Of a stretch of 64,000 nucleotides of DNA, positions 16,632-26,008 are shown in pieces. This DNA is from Bog-532 sp963830385 (GTDB taxonomy: Bacteria; Actinomycetota; Actinomycetes; Streptosporangiales; Streptosporangiaceae), in contig CAWHMD010000005.1 of the NCBI GenBank assembly GCA_963830385.1, positions 744,001 to 808,000 of the forward strand. Reading direction: 5' to 3'. Below the pieces are notes generated by a model. It ran no database searches and had not been told where the DNA came from. It worked only from the letters and a program-made list of their open reading frames with translations. Every line of letters begins with the position of its first letter. The first letter of the stretch is position 1. A program made the translations under genes and the position numbers.

Positions 16632-17316
16632 ATGATGACCAGCCGTAAGGTACTGGCGTTCGACCTCTACGGGACGCTGGTTGACCCGATCGGCATTGCC
16701 AGCGAACTGGGTCGCGCCCTTGGTGAATCTGACGGCCGCGAGGCGGCCCCGGCTCTGGCGGCTGAAGCAGCTGGAATACTCTTTCCGGCTGACTGCGATG
16801 GGTCGTTACCAGGATTTCCGCTGGGTGACCGCACGCGCGCTGGACTTCGCTCTCGCCTCTCTCCAGACAAGCCTGCCGGAAGGACATACAGAGCGGATGG
16901 TCGAGCTCTATGACCACCTGCAGGCGTTCCCGGACACCGTGCCCGCTCTGCAGGCGCTGACCAGCCTGGGATATGAGCTCGCGGTGCTGTCCAACGGGAC
17001 CGCCGCCATGATCAGCAACTGTCTCAGCAACAGTGGGCTGGACGCCTTCTTCGGGCAACGGATCAGTGTCGATGAAGTCCGCGCGTTCAAGCCGTCACCA
17101 GTCGTTTACCAGCACGCAGCCCGGCAGCTGTCCGTACCCATTGGGCAGCTCCAACTGGTGTCCAGCAATGCGTTCGACTGTGTCGGAGCAAGCGCGGCCG
17201 GGTTGCGGACCGCCTGGGTGAACCGTTCCGCGGTCCCGTTCGACACGATCGGCACGCCGCCCGGCCTCACCTTGCCCGGCCTCGACGGCCTGCCTGCCGC
17301 ACTGACCGCTGGCTAG
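16632..17316 (+). pseudogene. haloacid dehalogenase type II (L-DEX), frameshifted
   Basis: The first frame (ATG 16632 after TAGGAG) gives VLAFDLYGTLVDPIGIASEL, the HAD motif I with its nucleophilic Asp. The continuation is in the next frame: LWRLKQLEYSFRLTAMGRYQ, the family segment after the nucleophile, then SNGTAAMI (motif II), AFKPSPVVYQ (motif III Lys) and SSNAFDCVGASAAGL (motif IV). Removing one C from CCCC at 16747-16750 restores a continuous ~228-residue protein. It would hydrolyse 2-haloacids. Either it is a pseudogene or the base is an assembly error. Confidence 0.85.
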
Positions 17317-17319
17317 TTT

Positions 17320-17335
17320 CCGGCCGGGCGGCCGG
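17320..17335. terminator. GC-rich hairpin between convergent genes
   Basis: CCGGCC-GGGC-GGCCGG starts 3 nt after the dehalogenase stop and lies between it and the convergent peroxiredoxin remnant. There is no clear T-run. It is positioned as a bidirectional terminator. Confidence 0.45.
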
Positions 17336-17374
17336 GCCGATCCGGTCCCAGGGTAAGAGCTCTCACCGCCGCTG

Positions 17375-17755
17375 TCAGGACGGCGTGGCGGCGTGCTGGC
17401 GCAGGTAACGGACCAGACCGATCACATCGTCCGGCATCAGAGGGCCGATCGCGCCGCTCGAGTACACGCTGACGACCACCTTGCCCTGCGGATCCAGGAC
17501 GAAGCCGGTGGACTGCAAGTAGAGCGGATCGTCGTTGACGAACGCACCGGTCAGCCCGGCAACCGCGCGGGCGTCGGCACTGAGGCCGAGCGGGAACGTG
17601 ATGCCGTGCTTGGCTGTGAACTGCGTGGTGGTTTCCTCGTCGTCGACCCACAAGGCTGCCACCTTGATGCCGGCCTCGGCCAGAGCCTCACCAGCCCGCT
17701 GGAAGGCGCACAGCTGGGCGGTGCAGTAGGGACACGCATCCTCCTCCTGTAGCTG
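17375..17755 (-). pseudogene. peroxiredoxin/AhpC-TSA domain, N-terminally truncated
   Basis: The frame starts directly after a TGA at 17756-17758 and reads EEDACPYCTAQLCAFQRAGE, then VAALWVDDEETTTQFTAKHG and GFVLDPQGKVVVSVYSSGAI. It keeps a CPYC redox motif and the C-terminal part of the thioredoxin-like fold. It lacks the first ~50 residues that normally precede the active site, and no start codon is available. It looks like a relic. The intact membrane-redoxin fusion just upstream may make it redundant. Confidence 0.7.
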
Positions 17756-17923
17756 TCACGGCGAGGCTCGCCACGAAGATCGTGGATGTTTCGTTGGTGC
17801 CCTCCGCAGGCCGGCGTCTTACTGGTGATCGCGGAATTTCGGCTCCAGCACCTTGGCGTAGGGGAAGCGCGATCGAGAGCAGTGACCCGCTGGGCCGCCC
17901 AGCGTCTGGTCGATAAAAGCCGG

Positions 17924-18940
17924 TCACCGCGGACGGTGCTCAAGATGGTCCAGGGCATCGATGACTTGCTGGGGCTCGGTGCGGGTGCCGTAGCTGGACT
18001 GAACCTCGATCCACCGGACGGTGTGGCCGGCATCGAGGATCATGATGGCGGGCACCGGCAGGGTAGCGGTGCCGTCGGCGTTGACACTGGTCAGGTCGAG
18101 TCCGAGCTGGAGCTGGGCGGCACGGCACTCGTCGGGTGGCTGCGTGCGGAGGCCGAGGCGCCCGGCGATCGTGTTGCCCGGGTCGGTGACCACGGTGAAG
18201 GTCAGGCCGTGTTTCCGCTGTACGGTCAGCGACCCGTCCGGCTTCTGCGGGCTGATGGCGACGAGTTCGGTGCCGCGTTCGGCCAGCTGCGGAAGCAGCT
18301 GCTCCTGGTAGGTGGAAAGCGTCACGTTGTCGTCCGGGCACCACGCGCCACGGTAGAGGAACAGGACTGATGAGCCGGTCCCGGCCGCCGCGTACAGCGT
18401 CGTGGCCTGCCCCTCTACGTCGAGCAGGGCAGCATCGGGGAGGATGCGGACGACGGCTTGCTGGCCGGCCACGGGCGCGTTCGGTGCCCGGCGGCGGACC
18501 GCTCCCAGCCGGAGGGCGAGCGCCGTGGCGGACAGCAGGAACAGCGCTCCGGTCACGGCAAGCCAGTGCCAGAGGTAGGGGTTCAGCGGCAAGGTCGTGG
18601 AGGCGGTGAAACGGCCGGGCAGCCGGAAGATCAGCGGGAACCAGATGAGCAGCAGCAGCCCGGACAGTACCGCGGGGACACGGAGGTAGTTGATCCACGG
18701 CCCGGCGGGCAGGTTCAGCGGGCGGTGCCGGACGACCGCTATGGCGGACCGGTCGGCCAGCGTGTACAGCGGCATCAGGATCAGATCGTGGCCGATGACC
18801 GCGGCGACGAGCCATAGCAGGATGCCGACGGGGTTGACCGGCAGCAGCTCAGCCGCGGCGTACCCGGCGACCGCGAAGCAGCCGATCAAGGTGAGCAGGT
18901 GGAGCGGGCTGGCCCCGTACCAACGCAGGAAGCGGCGCAT
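17924..18940 (-). CDS. membrane protein fused to a C-terminal peroxiredoxin-like domain
   Basis: A protein of about 338 residues. Residues ~1-165 hold four or five helices (LLTLIGCFAVAGYAAAELL, LLWLVAAVIGHDLILMPLY, VLSGLLLLIWFPLIFRL, WLAVTGALFLLSATALALRL). The rest is a redoxin domain with LFLYRGAWCPDDN, which keeps the peroxidatic-type cysteine but has Asp-Asp where CxxC proteins have the second Cys. AIMILDAGHTVRWIEVQSS closes the fold. ATG 18940 lies 2 nt after the oxidoreductase stop, so translational coupling is likely; an upstream ATG at 18973 would overlap. It may service the molybdoenzyme or its electron transfer. Confidence 0.8.
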   Translation of the reverse strand: MRRFLRWYGASPLHLLTLIGCFAVAGYAAAELLPVNPVGILLWLVAAVIGHDLILMPLYTLADRSAIAVVRHRPLNLPAGPWINYLRVPAVLSGLLLLIWFPLIFRLPGRFTASTTLPLNPYLWHWLAVTGALFLLSATALALRLGAVRRRAPNAPVAGQQAVVRILPDAALLDVEGQATTLYAAAGTGSSVLFLYRGAWCPDDNVTLSTYQEQLLPQLAERGTELVAISPQKPDGSLTVQRKHGLTFTVVTDPGNTIAGRLGLRTQPPDECRAAQLQLGLDLTSVNADGTATLPVPAIMILDAGHTVRWIEVQSSYGTRTEPQQVIDALDHLEHRPR

Positions 18941-18942
18941 GC

Positions 18943-20247
18943 TCAGCTCCGGAAGGTCAGGCTCGTGACCCATTTGGTGTTGTGCACGCCGGGGCTGGCG
19001 GGCAGGATCACCCGGGCCGGATAGCCGTGGTCCGGCGTGAGGTCCGCGCCATTGACCCGCAGGGCCAGCAGCGAGTCCATGTTCATGATCTGCTCTGCCG
19101 ACAGCACGACCTGGCTGAACGCCCCTCCGCGCTGCAACGACTGCACCAGGACGCTCGGCGGGCTGGGGACGCCGGCCAGCCGGGCAAGGTCACGCAGCCG
19201 GACGCCGGCCCAGGCCTGGTTGTCGGTGGACCACCCCTCGACGCACGCGATTGGGAGGCTGGCCGTGTGCTGTTCCATGCGGAGCAGGTCGGCCCGGTGC
19301 AGCACGATAGGCGGGTGGCCAGCCCGGCTGTCGTTCACGAGCGTGAGCCGCCAGGCCGCGCCGGTCTCCGGCTCCTTGATCCCGACGCTGGCCGCGGTCC
19401 GGTTGACCTGGAAATCGCCGGGTCCGCCGCTGACGTCCTGGCCGTGCGGGGCAAGCAGCGCGGTCCGCCGCAGCGGCCCACCCAGTGACTGGCCCACGGC
19501 CAGGATCGCGATGAGGGCCGAGCCCGCGCCTGCGAATGCCAGGAGGCCGCGCCGGGAGATGGTCGGTTCGGCGGGCTCCACGGGGGCCAGGTACCCAGCG
19601 TCCGGCGGCTCCGGGCGCATCTTCGCCAGGCCGCTCCGCAGTTCGCCGATCAGGCTGCGGCTGCGCAGCGCCCTGATCATCACGGGCAGCTTGAGGGTCA
19701 CGTGGACGACGAAGCCCGCTGTGAACACCCAGGCGCCGTAGAAGTGCAGCGGGTAGAAGGACCCGGGAAACTTGTACCACGTCTGAATGTTCAGGATCCC
19801 GGTGGCGAACTCGAACACAGCCCCGCCGACCAGCAGGAACAGCGACAGCCGTTCCAGGGCCTGGGCGGGTGAGCGCAGCGGTGGCCATTCGAACAGCTTG
19901 GGCAGCACCGACCACAGCTTGAACAGCAGGATCGGCACGAGTATCAGTCCCAGGGTGACATGCACGCCCTGGTTGAGCCGGTAGAGCCAGACGGGATGAG
20001 TGGGCCAGGAGAACAGGTAGAAGCCGAGCAGTCCCTTGCCCCGAGTCTGGTCATTGACCGGACTGAGGTCGGGGTTGTAGGCGGCGTAGGACAACAGGCC
20101 GGTGGCGAACACCACGGGGATGGAGACCAGCAGCACCAGACCGAACATCGAGGTCAGCCACGGGCCACGGATCGGGCTGCGCCAAAACGACCGGCGGAAC
20201 GGGCCAGGAGGAGGAGCGGCCATGCGCGGCTTCAGGCGCGATCTCAC
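18943..20247 (-). CDS. cytochrome b / molybdopterin oxidoreductase fusion (sulfite-oxidase fold)
   Basis: A 434-residue protein. The N-terminal half is a four- to five-helix cytochrome-b561-like domain with paired histidines (VWLYRLNQGVHVTLGL, FYGAWVFTAGFVVHVTLKL). A SRRGLLAFAGAGSA segment leads into an oxidoreductase molybdopterin-binding domain. In that domain ACVEGWSTDNQAWAGVRL carries the cysteine expected to ligand molybdenum, and TPDHGYPARVILP is the cofactor-pocket signature. It probably oxidises or reduces a small molecule outside the cytoplasm with electrons passed through haem b. GTG 20247 (after GGGAGGG) overlaps the upstream gene's TGA. Confidence 0.85.
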   Translation of the reverse strand: MRSRLKPRMAAPPPGPFRRSFWRSPIRGPWLTSMFGLVLLVSIPVVFATGLLSYAAYNPDLSPVNDQTRGKGLLGFYLFSWPTHPVWLYRLNQGVHVTLGLILVPILLFKLWSVLPKLFEWPPLRSPAQALERLSLFLLVGGAVFEFATGILNIQTWYKFPGSFYPLHFYGAWVFTAGFVVHVTLKLPVMIRALRSRSLIGELRSGLAKMRPEPPDAGYLAPVEPAEPTISRRGLLAFAGAGSALIAILAVGQSLGGPLRRTALLAPHGQDVSGGPGDFQVNRTAASVGIKEPETGAAWRLTLVNDSRAGHPPIVLHRADLLRMEQHTASLPIACVEGWSTDNQAWAGVRLRDLARLAGVPSPPSVLVQSLQRGGAFSQVVLSAEQIMNMDSLLALRVNGADLTPDHGYPARVILPASPGVHNTKWVTSLTFRS

Positions 20248-21828
20248 TGGCGACCCTCCCGGGTAGTTCCGTCAAGGAGGCTGACGGCGGCCTGGCAGGA
20301 ACCGGCCCCCCGGGGGAGCCACACCGAGGCGGGGCGGATGCCGACCCCCGCAACCGGCCTGAAAAGGGCGGCCGGGATCCCGGCCAGCAGCGGCTGCGGG
20401 CATTGGCGGTAGTACCGGCTGAGCGAGAGTGGATACCCGAGCGGCAGCCCCGGCCCATCGGTGATGATCGCGCTGAACCGGCGGGTGGCGATCGCGCTCG
20501 CAGCGCTGCGCCTGAAGCTCGCGATCGCGGTCTGATCGGTGGCCCGCAGCACGTCGTGCACGGCGTCCTCGTGTGCGGTGGGCACCATTCCCGCCAGCAC
20601 GCTCAGGCCGGGGTCCGCCGGGACCGCGATGATCCCGCCGACCGCCCGCATGCCCGCTATCAGCCGCTGGCCGACACCGCGGTCGGCGCTGGAGGGGATC
20701 GCCCGGGACGGGTGGAAACCAGCCAGCAGGAGTGCCGACTGAGCAAGGACAAGCACGCCAGCTGCCGAAGTGAGCCACCAAGCCGATCCGCTGCCCAGGG
20801 CCAGGCCGGCCAGCACCGCCACGGCGAGGTAGGCGGGCAGCACGTCGTTGAGGCCGCCGCCGTGGTGGACCAGGGCGGCATAGCCCTCGACCGCCAGCGC
20901 GGCGCAGCCTGCGAGCAGCACTGGGGGCACCCGCTGGGCGCCGACCAGAGCGGCGCCTGCGGCGCTGCCCATCGTGGAGAGCAACGCCGTCCAGAACCAA
21001 CCGAAGCCGCTGCCGCTCAGCGAGTGCTCGGCCATCTGCTCGAAGACGTAGTAGAGGTACCAGCCGCCGCTGGCGAGCGCCAAGACAAGCGTGCTGATGC
21101 CGAGAACCATGACTGCGGTCAGTGCGGCGACGCAGGCGAGGCGGCGGCGGGGGCCTGCCATCAGGACGGTGATGACCGCGACTGCTTCGGCGAGCCCGGT
21201 CTGTTTGGTGAGGGCCGCGGCGGCCAGCAGCGCCCCGGCGGCGATGGCGCCGCGGGTACCCCGCATCCACCGGGCGGCGTACAGGCCGCCGATGCTGAGT
21301 GCGAGGAAGAGTGAGTCGACCCGGCCGACGTCGAACCACGTGTCGGTGGCCAGGTAGGTCGCGGCGAACACGCCCGCCGCGGCGACACCGGCCGCGGTGC
21401 TGCCCGTCTCGCGCTGAACCAGGCGGGCCAGCAGGGCCAGGCAGGACAGCGAGGACAGCAGCGACACCAGCCGGAGCGGGAGGTAGGAGACACCGAGCAC
21501 GCGGGCCGCCCCGGCCGACACAGCGAAGTAGAGGGGCGGGTAGCCGTCAGGGACGTCAGCCGGCGGCCGGCGCCGGGTACAGCGGCTGGCCGGTCAGGAT
21601 GCGGTGTACCTCGACCAGCGAGTTGCCTTCCAGCCATTCGAGGGCGAACGGGTAGGTCAGGCGGCTCAGGGCGATGTAGAGGTAGGCGCCGACCGCGACG
21701 AGGCCAGCCAGCGCCGCGGCCAGTTGTACCGTGCGCGCCGCGCGCCGCGGCCAGAGCAGCCCGGCCGGGGTCGGCCGGCCTTGATTGGGCGGACGCGATT
21801 TTATGTCCGGATTACTGCTGGAGATCAC
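20244..21828 (-). pseudogene. membrane glycosyltransferase (GT39/PMT-like), frameshifted
   Basis: The 5' frame (21828-21556) begins with a basic leader and first helix, then YPFALEWLEGNSLVEVHRIL and TGQPLYPAPAAG before a TGA. The second frame continues DVPDGYPPLYFAVSAGAARV as the family does, through many helices. One extra base near 21557-21565 explains the split, giving a protein of ~525 residues. The acidic residue in the first loop (EWLEG) fits the catalytic position of GT-C enzymes that use lipid-linked sugars. The 3' end overlaps the molybdoenzyme start (GTGA). Confidence 0.75.
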
Positions 21829-21864
21829 GCCGTGAATTACATACGCACCTCCCGCTGGGCGGCA

Positions 21865-21931
21865 AGGAATTGCTGCCTTACAAACCGAGGAATTGCCATC
21901 CAGCAGCCTGAGGAATTGCCATCTTACAAAC
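21865..21931. repeat. three 23-bp-spaced direct repeats upstream of the glycosyltransferase
   Basis: Units begin AGGAATTGC at 21865, 21888 and 21911, exactly 23 bp apart. The first and third continue into CTTACAAAC or TCTTACAAAC; the second diverges at that point. They lie between the histidine kinase stop and the glycosyltransferase start. A CCTTACAAA-like sequence recurs (as TTTGTAAGG, 23935-23943) upstream of the response regulator. Likely binding sites for that regulator. Confidence 0.6.
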
Positions 21932-21981
21932 TAAAGAAAATGCGCGATTCCGGCGGGTCTCCGGAATTGACCGCACGGTGC

Positions 21982-23112
21982 TCAGGCCAGGCGAGTTCCG
22001 GAGAAGGCGGGAAGCCTCATCTCGAAGCGGCAACCCACCTCGGTGTTCACCACCCGCACGCTGCCTCGGTGGGCTTCCGCGACGCCGCGCACGATCGACA
22101 GGCCCAGGCCAGCGCCGCTGTCGGGCGCCGGGCTGCGAGCGTCGGTGCCGCGCCAGGCCAAGTCGAACACGTGAGGGAGATCGGCTTCCGGAATGCCGCC
22201 ACAGCCGTCGGCGACCGCCAGCAGCGCGTCCCCGTCCTCCGGCCACGCCTCGACATACACCCGCCCCCCCGGTGGGGTGTGCCGGATGGCGTTGGCCAGC
22301 AGGTTGGTGAGCGCGCGGGACAACTCGCGCGGGTCGGCGCGCACGGCGAGCTGCCTGGTCGCGCGGCCGTCCAGCTGTACACCGCGCTCCCGGGCCAGCG
22401 CCTCCGTGCTCGCGAGAACGTCGCTGACCAGGTCATCGAGGCCGATCTGGTCCGGCGACAGCTGCAGAGTGCCCGAATGGATACGGGACAGCTCGAAGAG
22501 GTCATCAACCATGGTCGCCAGCCGCTCGGCCTCGGCCCGGATCTGCTTGTGGTAACGCGGCGGATCGGCGGCCAGGCCGTCCTCCAGCGCCTCAGCCATG
22601 GCGCGCAGTCCGGCCAGCGGAGTGCGCAGGTCATGAGAGACCCAGGCCACCAGCTGCCGCCGGGCCTGCTCAAGGCCTCGCTCGCGGGCGCGGGATTCCG
22701 CAAGCTTGGCGCTGGTGTCCGCCAGTTCCCGGGACAGGGCCGCGAACTCCGCCGCCAACGGCAGTACCGGAGGCCGGAACTGGCCCGCCTCGCCGAGGGA
22801 CCGCGCCGCCTGCCGCAGGGCCGCGCTGCCGGACTCGACTTGCCGCCCGAGTAGCCAGCTGAAGGCGAACGCCACGATGCCAGCCACGATGCACACCATC
22901 ACGACGACGCGCAGATCATGCTGAGACAAGAACATGGCCTCGGCGCTGGCGAGCGTGCCGGCCACGATCGCGAGCACGGGCACGGCCCCGCTGGCCTGAA
23001 TGGACAGGCGGAGCGGGGCCCGCCGCAGCAGACGGACGAGGCCCATTCCGGCCAGGCCCACACCAGCCGTGCAACCCGCCGCGATCAGGACAATCTGGAG
23101 CTGGTCGTTCAC
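21982..23112 (-). CDS. sensor histidine kinase
   Basis: A kinase of about 376 residues. There are two N-terminal helix pairs (IVLIAAGCTAGVGLAGMGLV; VVVMVCIVAGIVAFAFSWLL), a linker, then HisKA with AWVSHDLRTPLAGLRAM (phospho-accepting His). The HATPase has an N box NLLANAIRHTPPGG, G1 ADGCGGIPEADLP and G2 DSGAGLGLSIVRG. It autophosphorylates and passes phosphate to the regulator encoded just upstream. GTG 23112 overlaps the regulator's TGA (GTGA), fixing the start; the longer frame upstream is regulator sequence read in another frame. Confidence 0.92.
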   Translation of the reverse strand: MNDQLQIVLIAAGCTAGVGLAGMGLVRLLRRAPLRLSIQASGAVPVLAIVAGTLASAEAMFLSQHDLRVVVMVCIVAGIVAFAFSWLLGRQVESGSAALRQAARSLGEAGQFRPPVLPLAAEFAALSRELADTSAKLAESRARERGLEQARRQLVAWVSHDLRTPLAGLRAMAEALEDGLAADPPRYHKQIRAEAERLATMVDDLFELSRIHSGTLQLSPDQIGLDDLVSDVLASTEALARERGVQLDGRATRQLAVRADPRELSRALTNLLANAIRHTPPGGRVYVEAWPEDGDALLAVADGCGGIPEADLPHVFDLAWRGTDARSPAPDSGAGLGLSIVRGVAEAHRGSVRVVNTEVGCRFEMRLPAFSGTRLA

Positions 23113-23819
23113 GAGACGCTCGCCTCCCAGCGGTATCCAACGCCCCAGACGGTCTGGAGCTGGGCCGGCGAGGCAGGCTCCTGCTCGACTTTGTCGCGCA
23201 GCCGGCGTACGTACACGGTGATGGTCGACAGGTCGCCGAACGACCACCCCCATACCTGCTCAAGCAGCTCAGCACGGGTGAACGCCCGGCCCGGATGGGA
23301 AACGAAGAAGGCGAGCAGGTCGAACTCACGCACCGTCAAGTCCAGCTCCCGGCCGCCGCTGCGGGCCCGCCGGGCCGCCACGTCGACCTCCAACCGTCCG
23401 GAACGCACGGGCTGCGGCGGGCCGGCCACTGGCGCGGCGGCCGCGCGGGCCCGGCGGAGGACGGCCTGCACGCGCAGGGTGAGCTCCCGCGGGCTGAACG
23501 GCTTGGTCACGTAGTCGTCGGCACCGCTCTCAAGCCCCAGCACGCGGTCGCTCTCCTCGCCGAGCGCGGTCAGCATGATCACTGGCAGCGGCACCTGCGC
23601 GTCTCGCCCCTCGTGCAAGCGCCGGCATACTTCCAGGCCGCTGATTCCCGGCAGCATCAGGTCGAGGACGACCAGATCGGGCCGCCACGTCGCGGCGATC
23701 TCCAGTGCGGTACGCCCGTCCGCGGCGTGCCGGGGGTCCATCCCGGCGTCGCGCAGGTAGTCCACGACGACCTCCGCCACGGTCAGGTCATCTTCGACAA
23801 CGAGAATGCGTCCGTCCAC
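23109..23819 (-). CDS. OmpR/PhoB-type response regulator
   Basis: It encodes 236 residues. The receiver domain has the acidic pair in VVEDDLTVAEVV, the phospho-accepting Asp in LVVLDLMLPGISG, Thr in VIMLTALGEE and Lys in DYVTKPFSPREL. The C-terminal winged helix has LTVREFDLLAFFVSHPGRAF and DLSTITVYVRRLRDKVE. It pairs with the overlapping kinase gene. The iterated repeats at 21865-21931 and a related half-site at 23935 are candidate targets, implying control of the glycosyltransferase/molybdoenzyme genes and possibly of itself. Confidence 0.95.
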   Translation of the reverse strand: MDGRILVVEDDLTVAEVVVDYLRDAGMDPRHAADGRTALEIAATWRPDLVVLDLMLPGISGLEVCRRLHEGRDAQVPLPVIMLTALGEESDRVLGLESGADDYVTKPFSPRELTLRVQAVLRRARAAAAPVAGPPQPVRSGRLEVDVAARRARSGGRELDLTVREFDLLAFFVSHPGRAFTRAELLEQVWGWSFGDLSTITVYVRRLRDKVEQEPASPAQLQTVWGVGYRWEASVS

Positions 23820-23988
23820 GAAACGAGTCTAAGAAACCTGGCCGTTGCTGAGAACGGCCAGTCGCCCATTTCGGCATCGGCCTGCGATGTTTCTTCGGAC
23901 TGTCATAAGTGCGCTGGGTCATTGAGTTCTGCATTTTGTAAGGCCAGAAGACCAATGCCGGCGAGAGCTTGGTAATAACGTCGCTACC

Positions 23989-24639
23989 GTGATCGTGGAC
24001 GTAATTTTGCCGTGCCTGAACGAGGCTCCGGCATTGCCTTGGATTCTCGGCAGGATGCCAGCCGGCTTCCGCCCGATCGTCGTCGACAACCGCTCCACCG
24101 ACGGCTCGGGTGAGGTCGCGAGGTCGCTCGGCGCGACGGTCATCTCCGAGCCCACCCAGGGCTTCGGAGCGGCCGCCCAGGCCGGCCTGCTGGCGGCGAC
24201 CTCCGACCTGGTGTGCTTCTGCGACTGTGACGGCAGCCTCGACCCTAGGCAGTTTTCCCTCCTGACCCAGCCGCTCCTGGCTGGCCAGGCCGACCTGGTG
24301 CTCGGCCGCCGCCGGACGCAACAGCGAAACGCCTGGCCGCCGCCCGCACGGCTGGCCAACTGGGAACTGGCCCGGCGGGTCCGCCGCCGTACCGGGCTCG
24401 GGATCCGCGACCTGGGACCGATGCGGGCGGCAGGCCGGGAGGCGCTGCTCGGCCTGAATCTCGTCGACCGGCGGTTCGGTTACCCACTGGAGATGGTCCT
24501 GAACGCGGCGGCGGCCGGCTGGCGGGTGTCCGAGGTCGACGTGGCCTACCGGCCGCGCATCGGAAAGTCCAAGGTGACTGGGACCGTGGGAGGTTGTGTA
24601 CGCACCGTTCGGGACATGAGTCAGGTACTGGCCCGGTGA
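23989..24639 (+). CDS. GT2-family glycosyltransferase
   Basis: A GT-A fold protein of 216 residues. VILPCLNEAPALPWIL forms the first strand and loop, VVDNRSTDGSGEVARSLG the nucleotide-binding region, and CFCDCDGSLDPRQF the metal-binding DxD-like motif. The C-terminal part (GYPLEMVLNAAAAGWRVSEV) resembles dolichyl-phosphate-sugar synthases and their relatives. GTG 23989 (or GTG 23995) starts the frame. It overlaps the next gene by 4 nt and heads a three-gene operon divergent from the two-component genes. Confidence 0.85.
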   Translation: MIVDVILPCLNEAPALPWILGRMPAGFRPIVVDNRSTDGSGEVARSLGATVISEPTQGFGAAAQAGLLAATSDLVCFCDCDGSLDPRQFSLLTQPLLAGQADLVLGRRRTQQRNAWPPPARLANWELARRVRRRTGLGIRDLGPMRAAGREALLGLNLVDRRFGYPLEMVLNAAAAGWRVSEVDVAYRPRIGKSKVTGTVGGCVRTVRDMSQVLAR

Positions 24640-25304
24640 CCGCGCCGGTCCCGGAGTCAGAAACCACCCTGCTTGTCATCGCCAAGGAACCAGTCCCCGG
24701 GCGGGTCAAGACCCGGCTGGTGCCGCCGTGTACGCACGAGCAGGCCGCCGCACTGGCCGAGGCTGCGCTGGCCGACACGCTGCACACCGTGCTGACGGTG
24801 CCCGCCCGGCGGCGGGTCCTGGTACTGGACGGCCGGCCAGGCCCGTGGCTGCCTCCTGGATACGACGTCGTACAGCAGTGCGGAGGCGCGCTCGACGAAC
24901 GTCTCGCCGATGCTTTCGCCGCGGTTCGTGGCCCGGCGCTCCTCATCGGCATGGACACGCCGCAGGTGAGCCCCGCCCTGCTCACCGTGGACTGGCAGGC
25001 GGCCGACGCCGTATTCGGCCCAGCCGCCGACGGAGGGTTCTGGGCGCTCGGCCTGCGCGTGCCGGATCCCGATCTCCTACGCGGCGTCCCCATGTCGACC
25101 CCGGGTACCGGCGCCATCCAGCGGAGCCGGCTGATCGCGGCTGGCCTGCACGTCGTCAACCTTCCACGGCTGCGCGATGTGGACACGGCGCCCGATGCCT
25201 TGGCAGTCGCGCGGCAGGTGCCGCGGAGCCGGTTCGCGGCACGGGCCGGGGAACTCGCGGCGATCCTGACCGAGGCCGGCCGCGAGGCCGGGGAAATGGT
25301 ATGA
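24636..25304 (+). CDS. DUF2064 / TIGR04282-type nucleotidyltransferase-like protein
   Basis: It encodes about 222 residues. TLLVIAKEPVPGRVKTRLVP is the family's N-terminal signature (a GT-A-like nucleotide-binding loop), LLIGMDTPQVSPALL the central acidic motif, and AVFGPAADGGFWALGLRVP the second conserved block. The family is annotated as transferase-like and commonly sits beside GT2 proteins. The GTG at 24636 overlaps the preceding TGA; the frame's earlier GTG at 24594 would read through the GT2 gene. Confidence 0.85.
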   Translation: MTAPVPESETTLLVIAKEPVPGRVKTRLVPPCTHEQAAALAEAALADTLHTVLTVPARRRVLVLDGRPGPWLPPGYDVVQQCGGALDERLADAFAAVRGPALLIGMDTPQVSPALLTVDWQAADAVFGPAADGGFWALGLRVPDPDLLRGVPMSTPGTGAIQRSRLIAAGLHVVNLPRLRDVDTAPDALAVARQVPRSRFAARAGELAAILTEAGREAGEMV

Positions 25305-26008
25305 GGGCCGGGGCGCTCGCCCTGTATGAAGAGGCGCTGCGCACGCCAAACAGGGGGCTGTCCCTGCGGACGGCGGACGGCCGCGCGCTGCCACTTCAGC
25401 TGTCCAGGTGGTGCGGGCAGCCAGATGCCGTTGACCAGGAACTGCTCCGCCATTGCCGCAGCCCAGTCCTGGATGTGGGATGCGGCCCCGGGCGGTTGAC
25501 CGTCGCGCTGACCGAGCGGGGAATTCCAGCGCTGGGCGTGGACATCTCCCGGGCCGCGGTGGCTCAGGTCCGCCAGGCCGGGGCGGCCGCCCTGCACCGC
25601 TCGGTGTTCGACCCGCTGCCCGGGCAGAGCCGCTGGGCGACCATGCTGCTCGCGGACGGCAACATCGGCATCGGCGGCCAGCCTGTCCGGCTGCTGCATC
25701 GCTGCGCCCAGTTGATGGCGCCGGGCGGCCAGATCCTCGTCGAAGCGGAACCCGGCGACGTCGACGAACAGCTGACCGTACGGCTCGAACATCCCGACGG
25801 CCGGCACGGCCCCATGTTCCGATGGGCACTCATGGGCACGGGGGCTCTGCTGCAGGTGGCGGCGGATGCCGGTCTGGAGGTCACGGAGCAATGGCAGCAC
25901 GCGGGCCGCACGTTCGTCGGCGTGACCAGGCGATCTTCGATGCATTTGTCCTGGCCCGCAGGCCGCGAGGTGACCTCGAGGTTCACACCTGGGCCGAGGC
26001 GTCGGTAA
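25301..26008 (+). CDS. class I SAM-dependent methyltransferase
   Basis: The product is 235 residues. Motif I is VLDVGCGPGRLTVALTERG, followed by an acidic end of strand 2 (ALGVDISRAAV) and LLADGNIGIGGQPVRLLHR as motif II region. ATG 25301 overlaps the preceding stop (ATGA). The operon order GT2, DUF2064, methyltransferase suggests synthesis of a modified glycoconjugate. The acceptor is not deducible. The last ~26 nt overlap a convergent SDR remnant. Confidence 0.85.
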   Translation: MRAGALALYEEALRTPNRGLSLRTADGRALPLQLSRWCGQPDAVDQELLRHCRSPVLDVGCGPGRLTVALTERGIPALGVDISRAAVAQVRQAGAAALHRSVFDPLPGQSRWATMLLADGNIGIGGQPVRLLHRCAQLMAPGGQILVEAEPGDVDEQLTVRLEHPDGRHGPMFRWALMGTGALLQVAADAGLEVTEQWQHAGRTFVGVTRRSSMHLSWPAGREVTSRFTPGPRRR

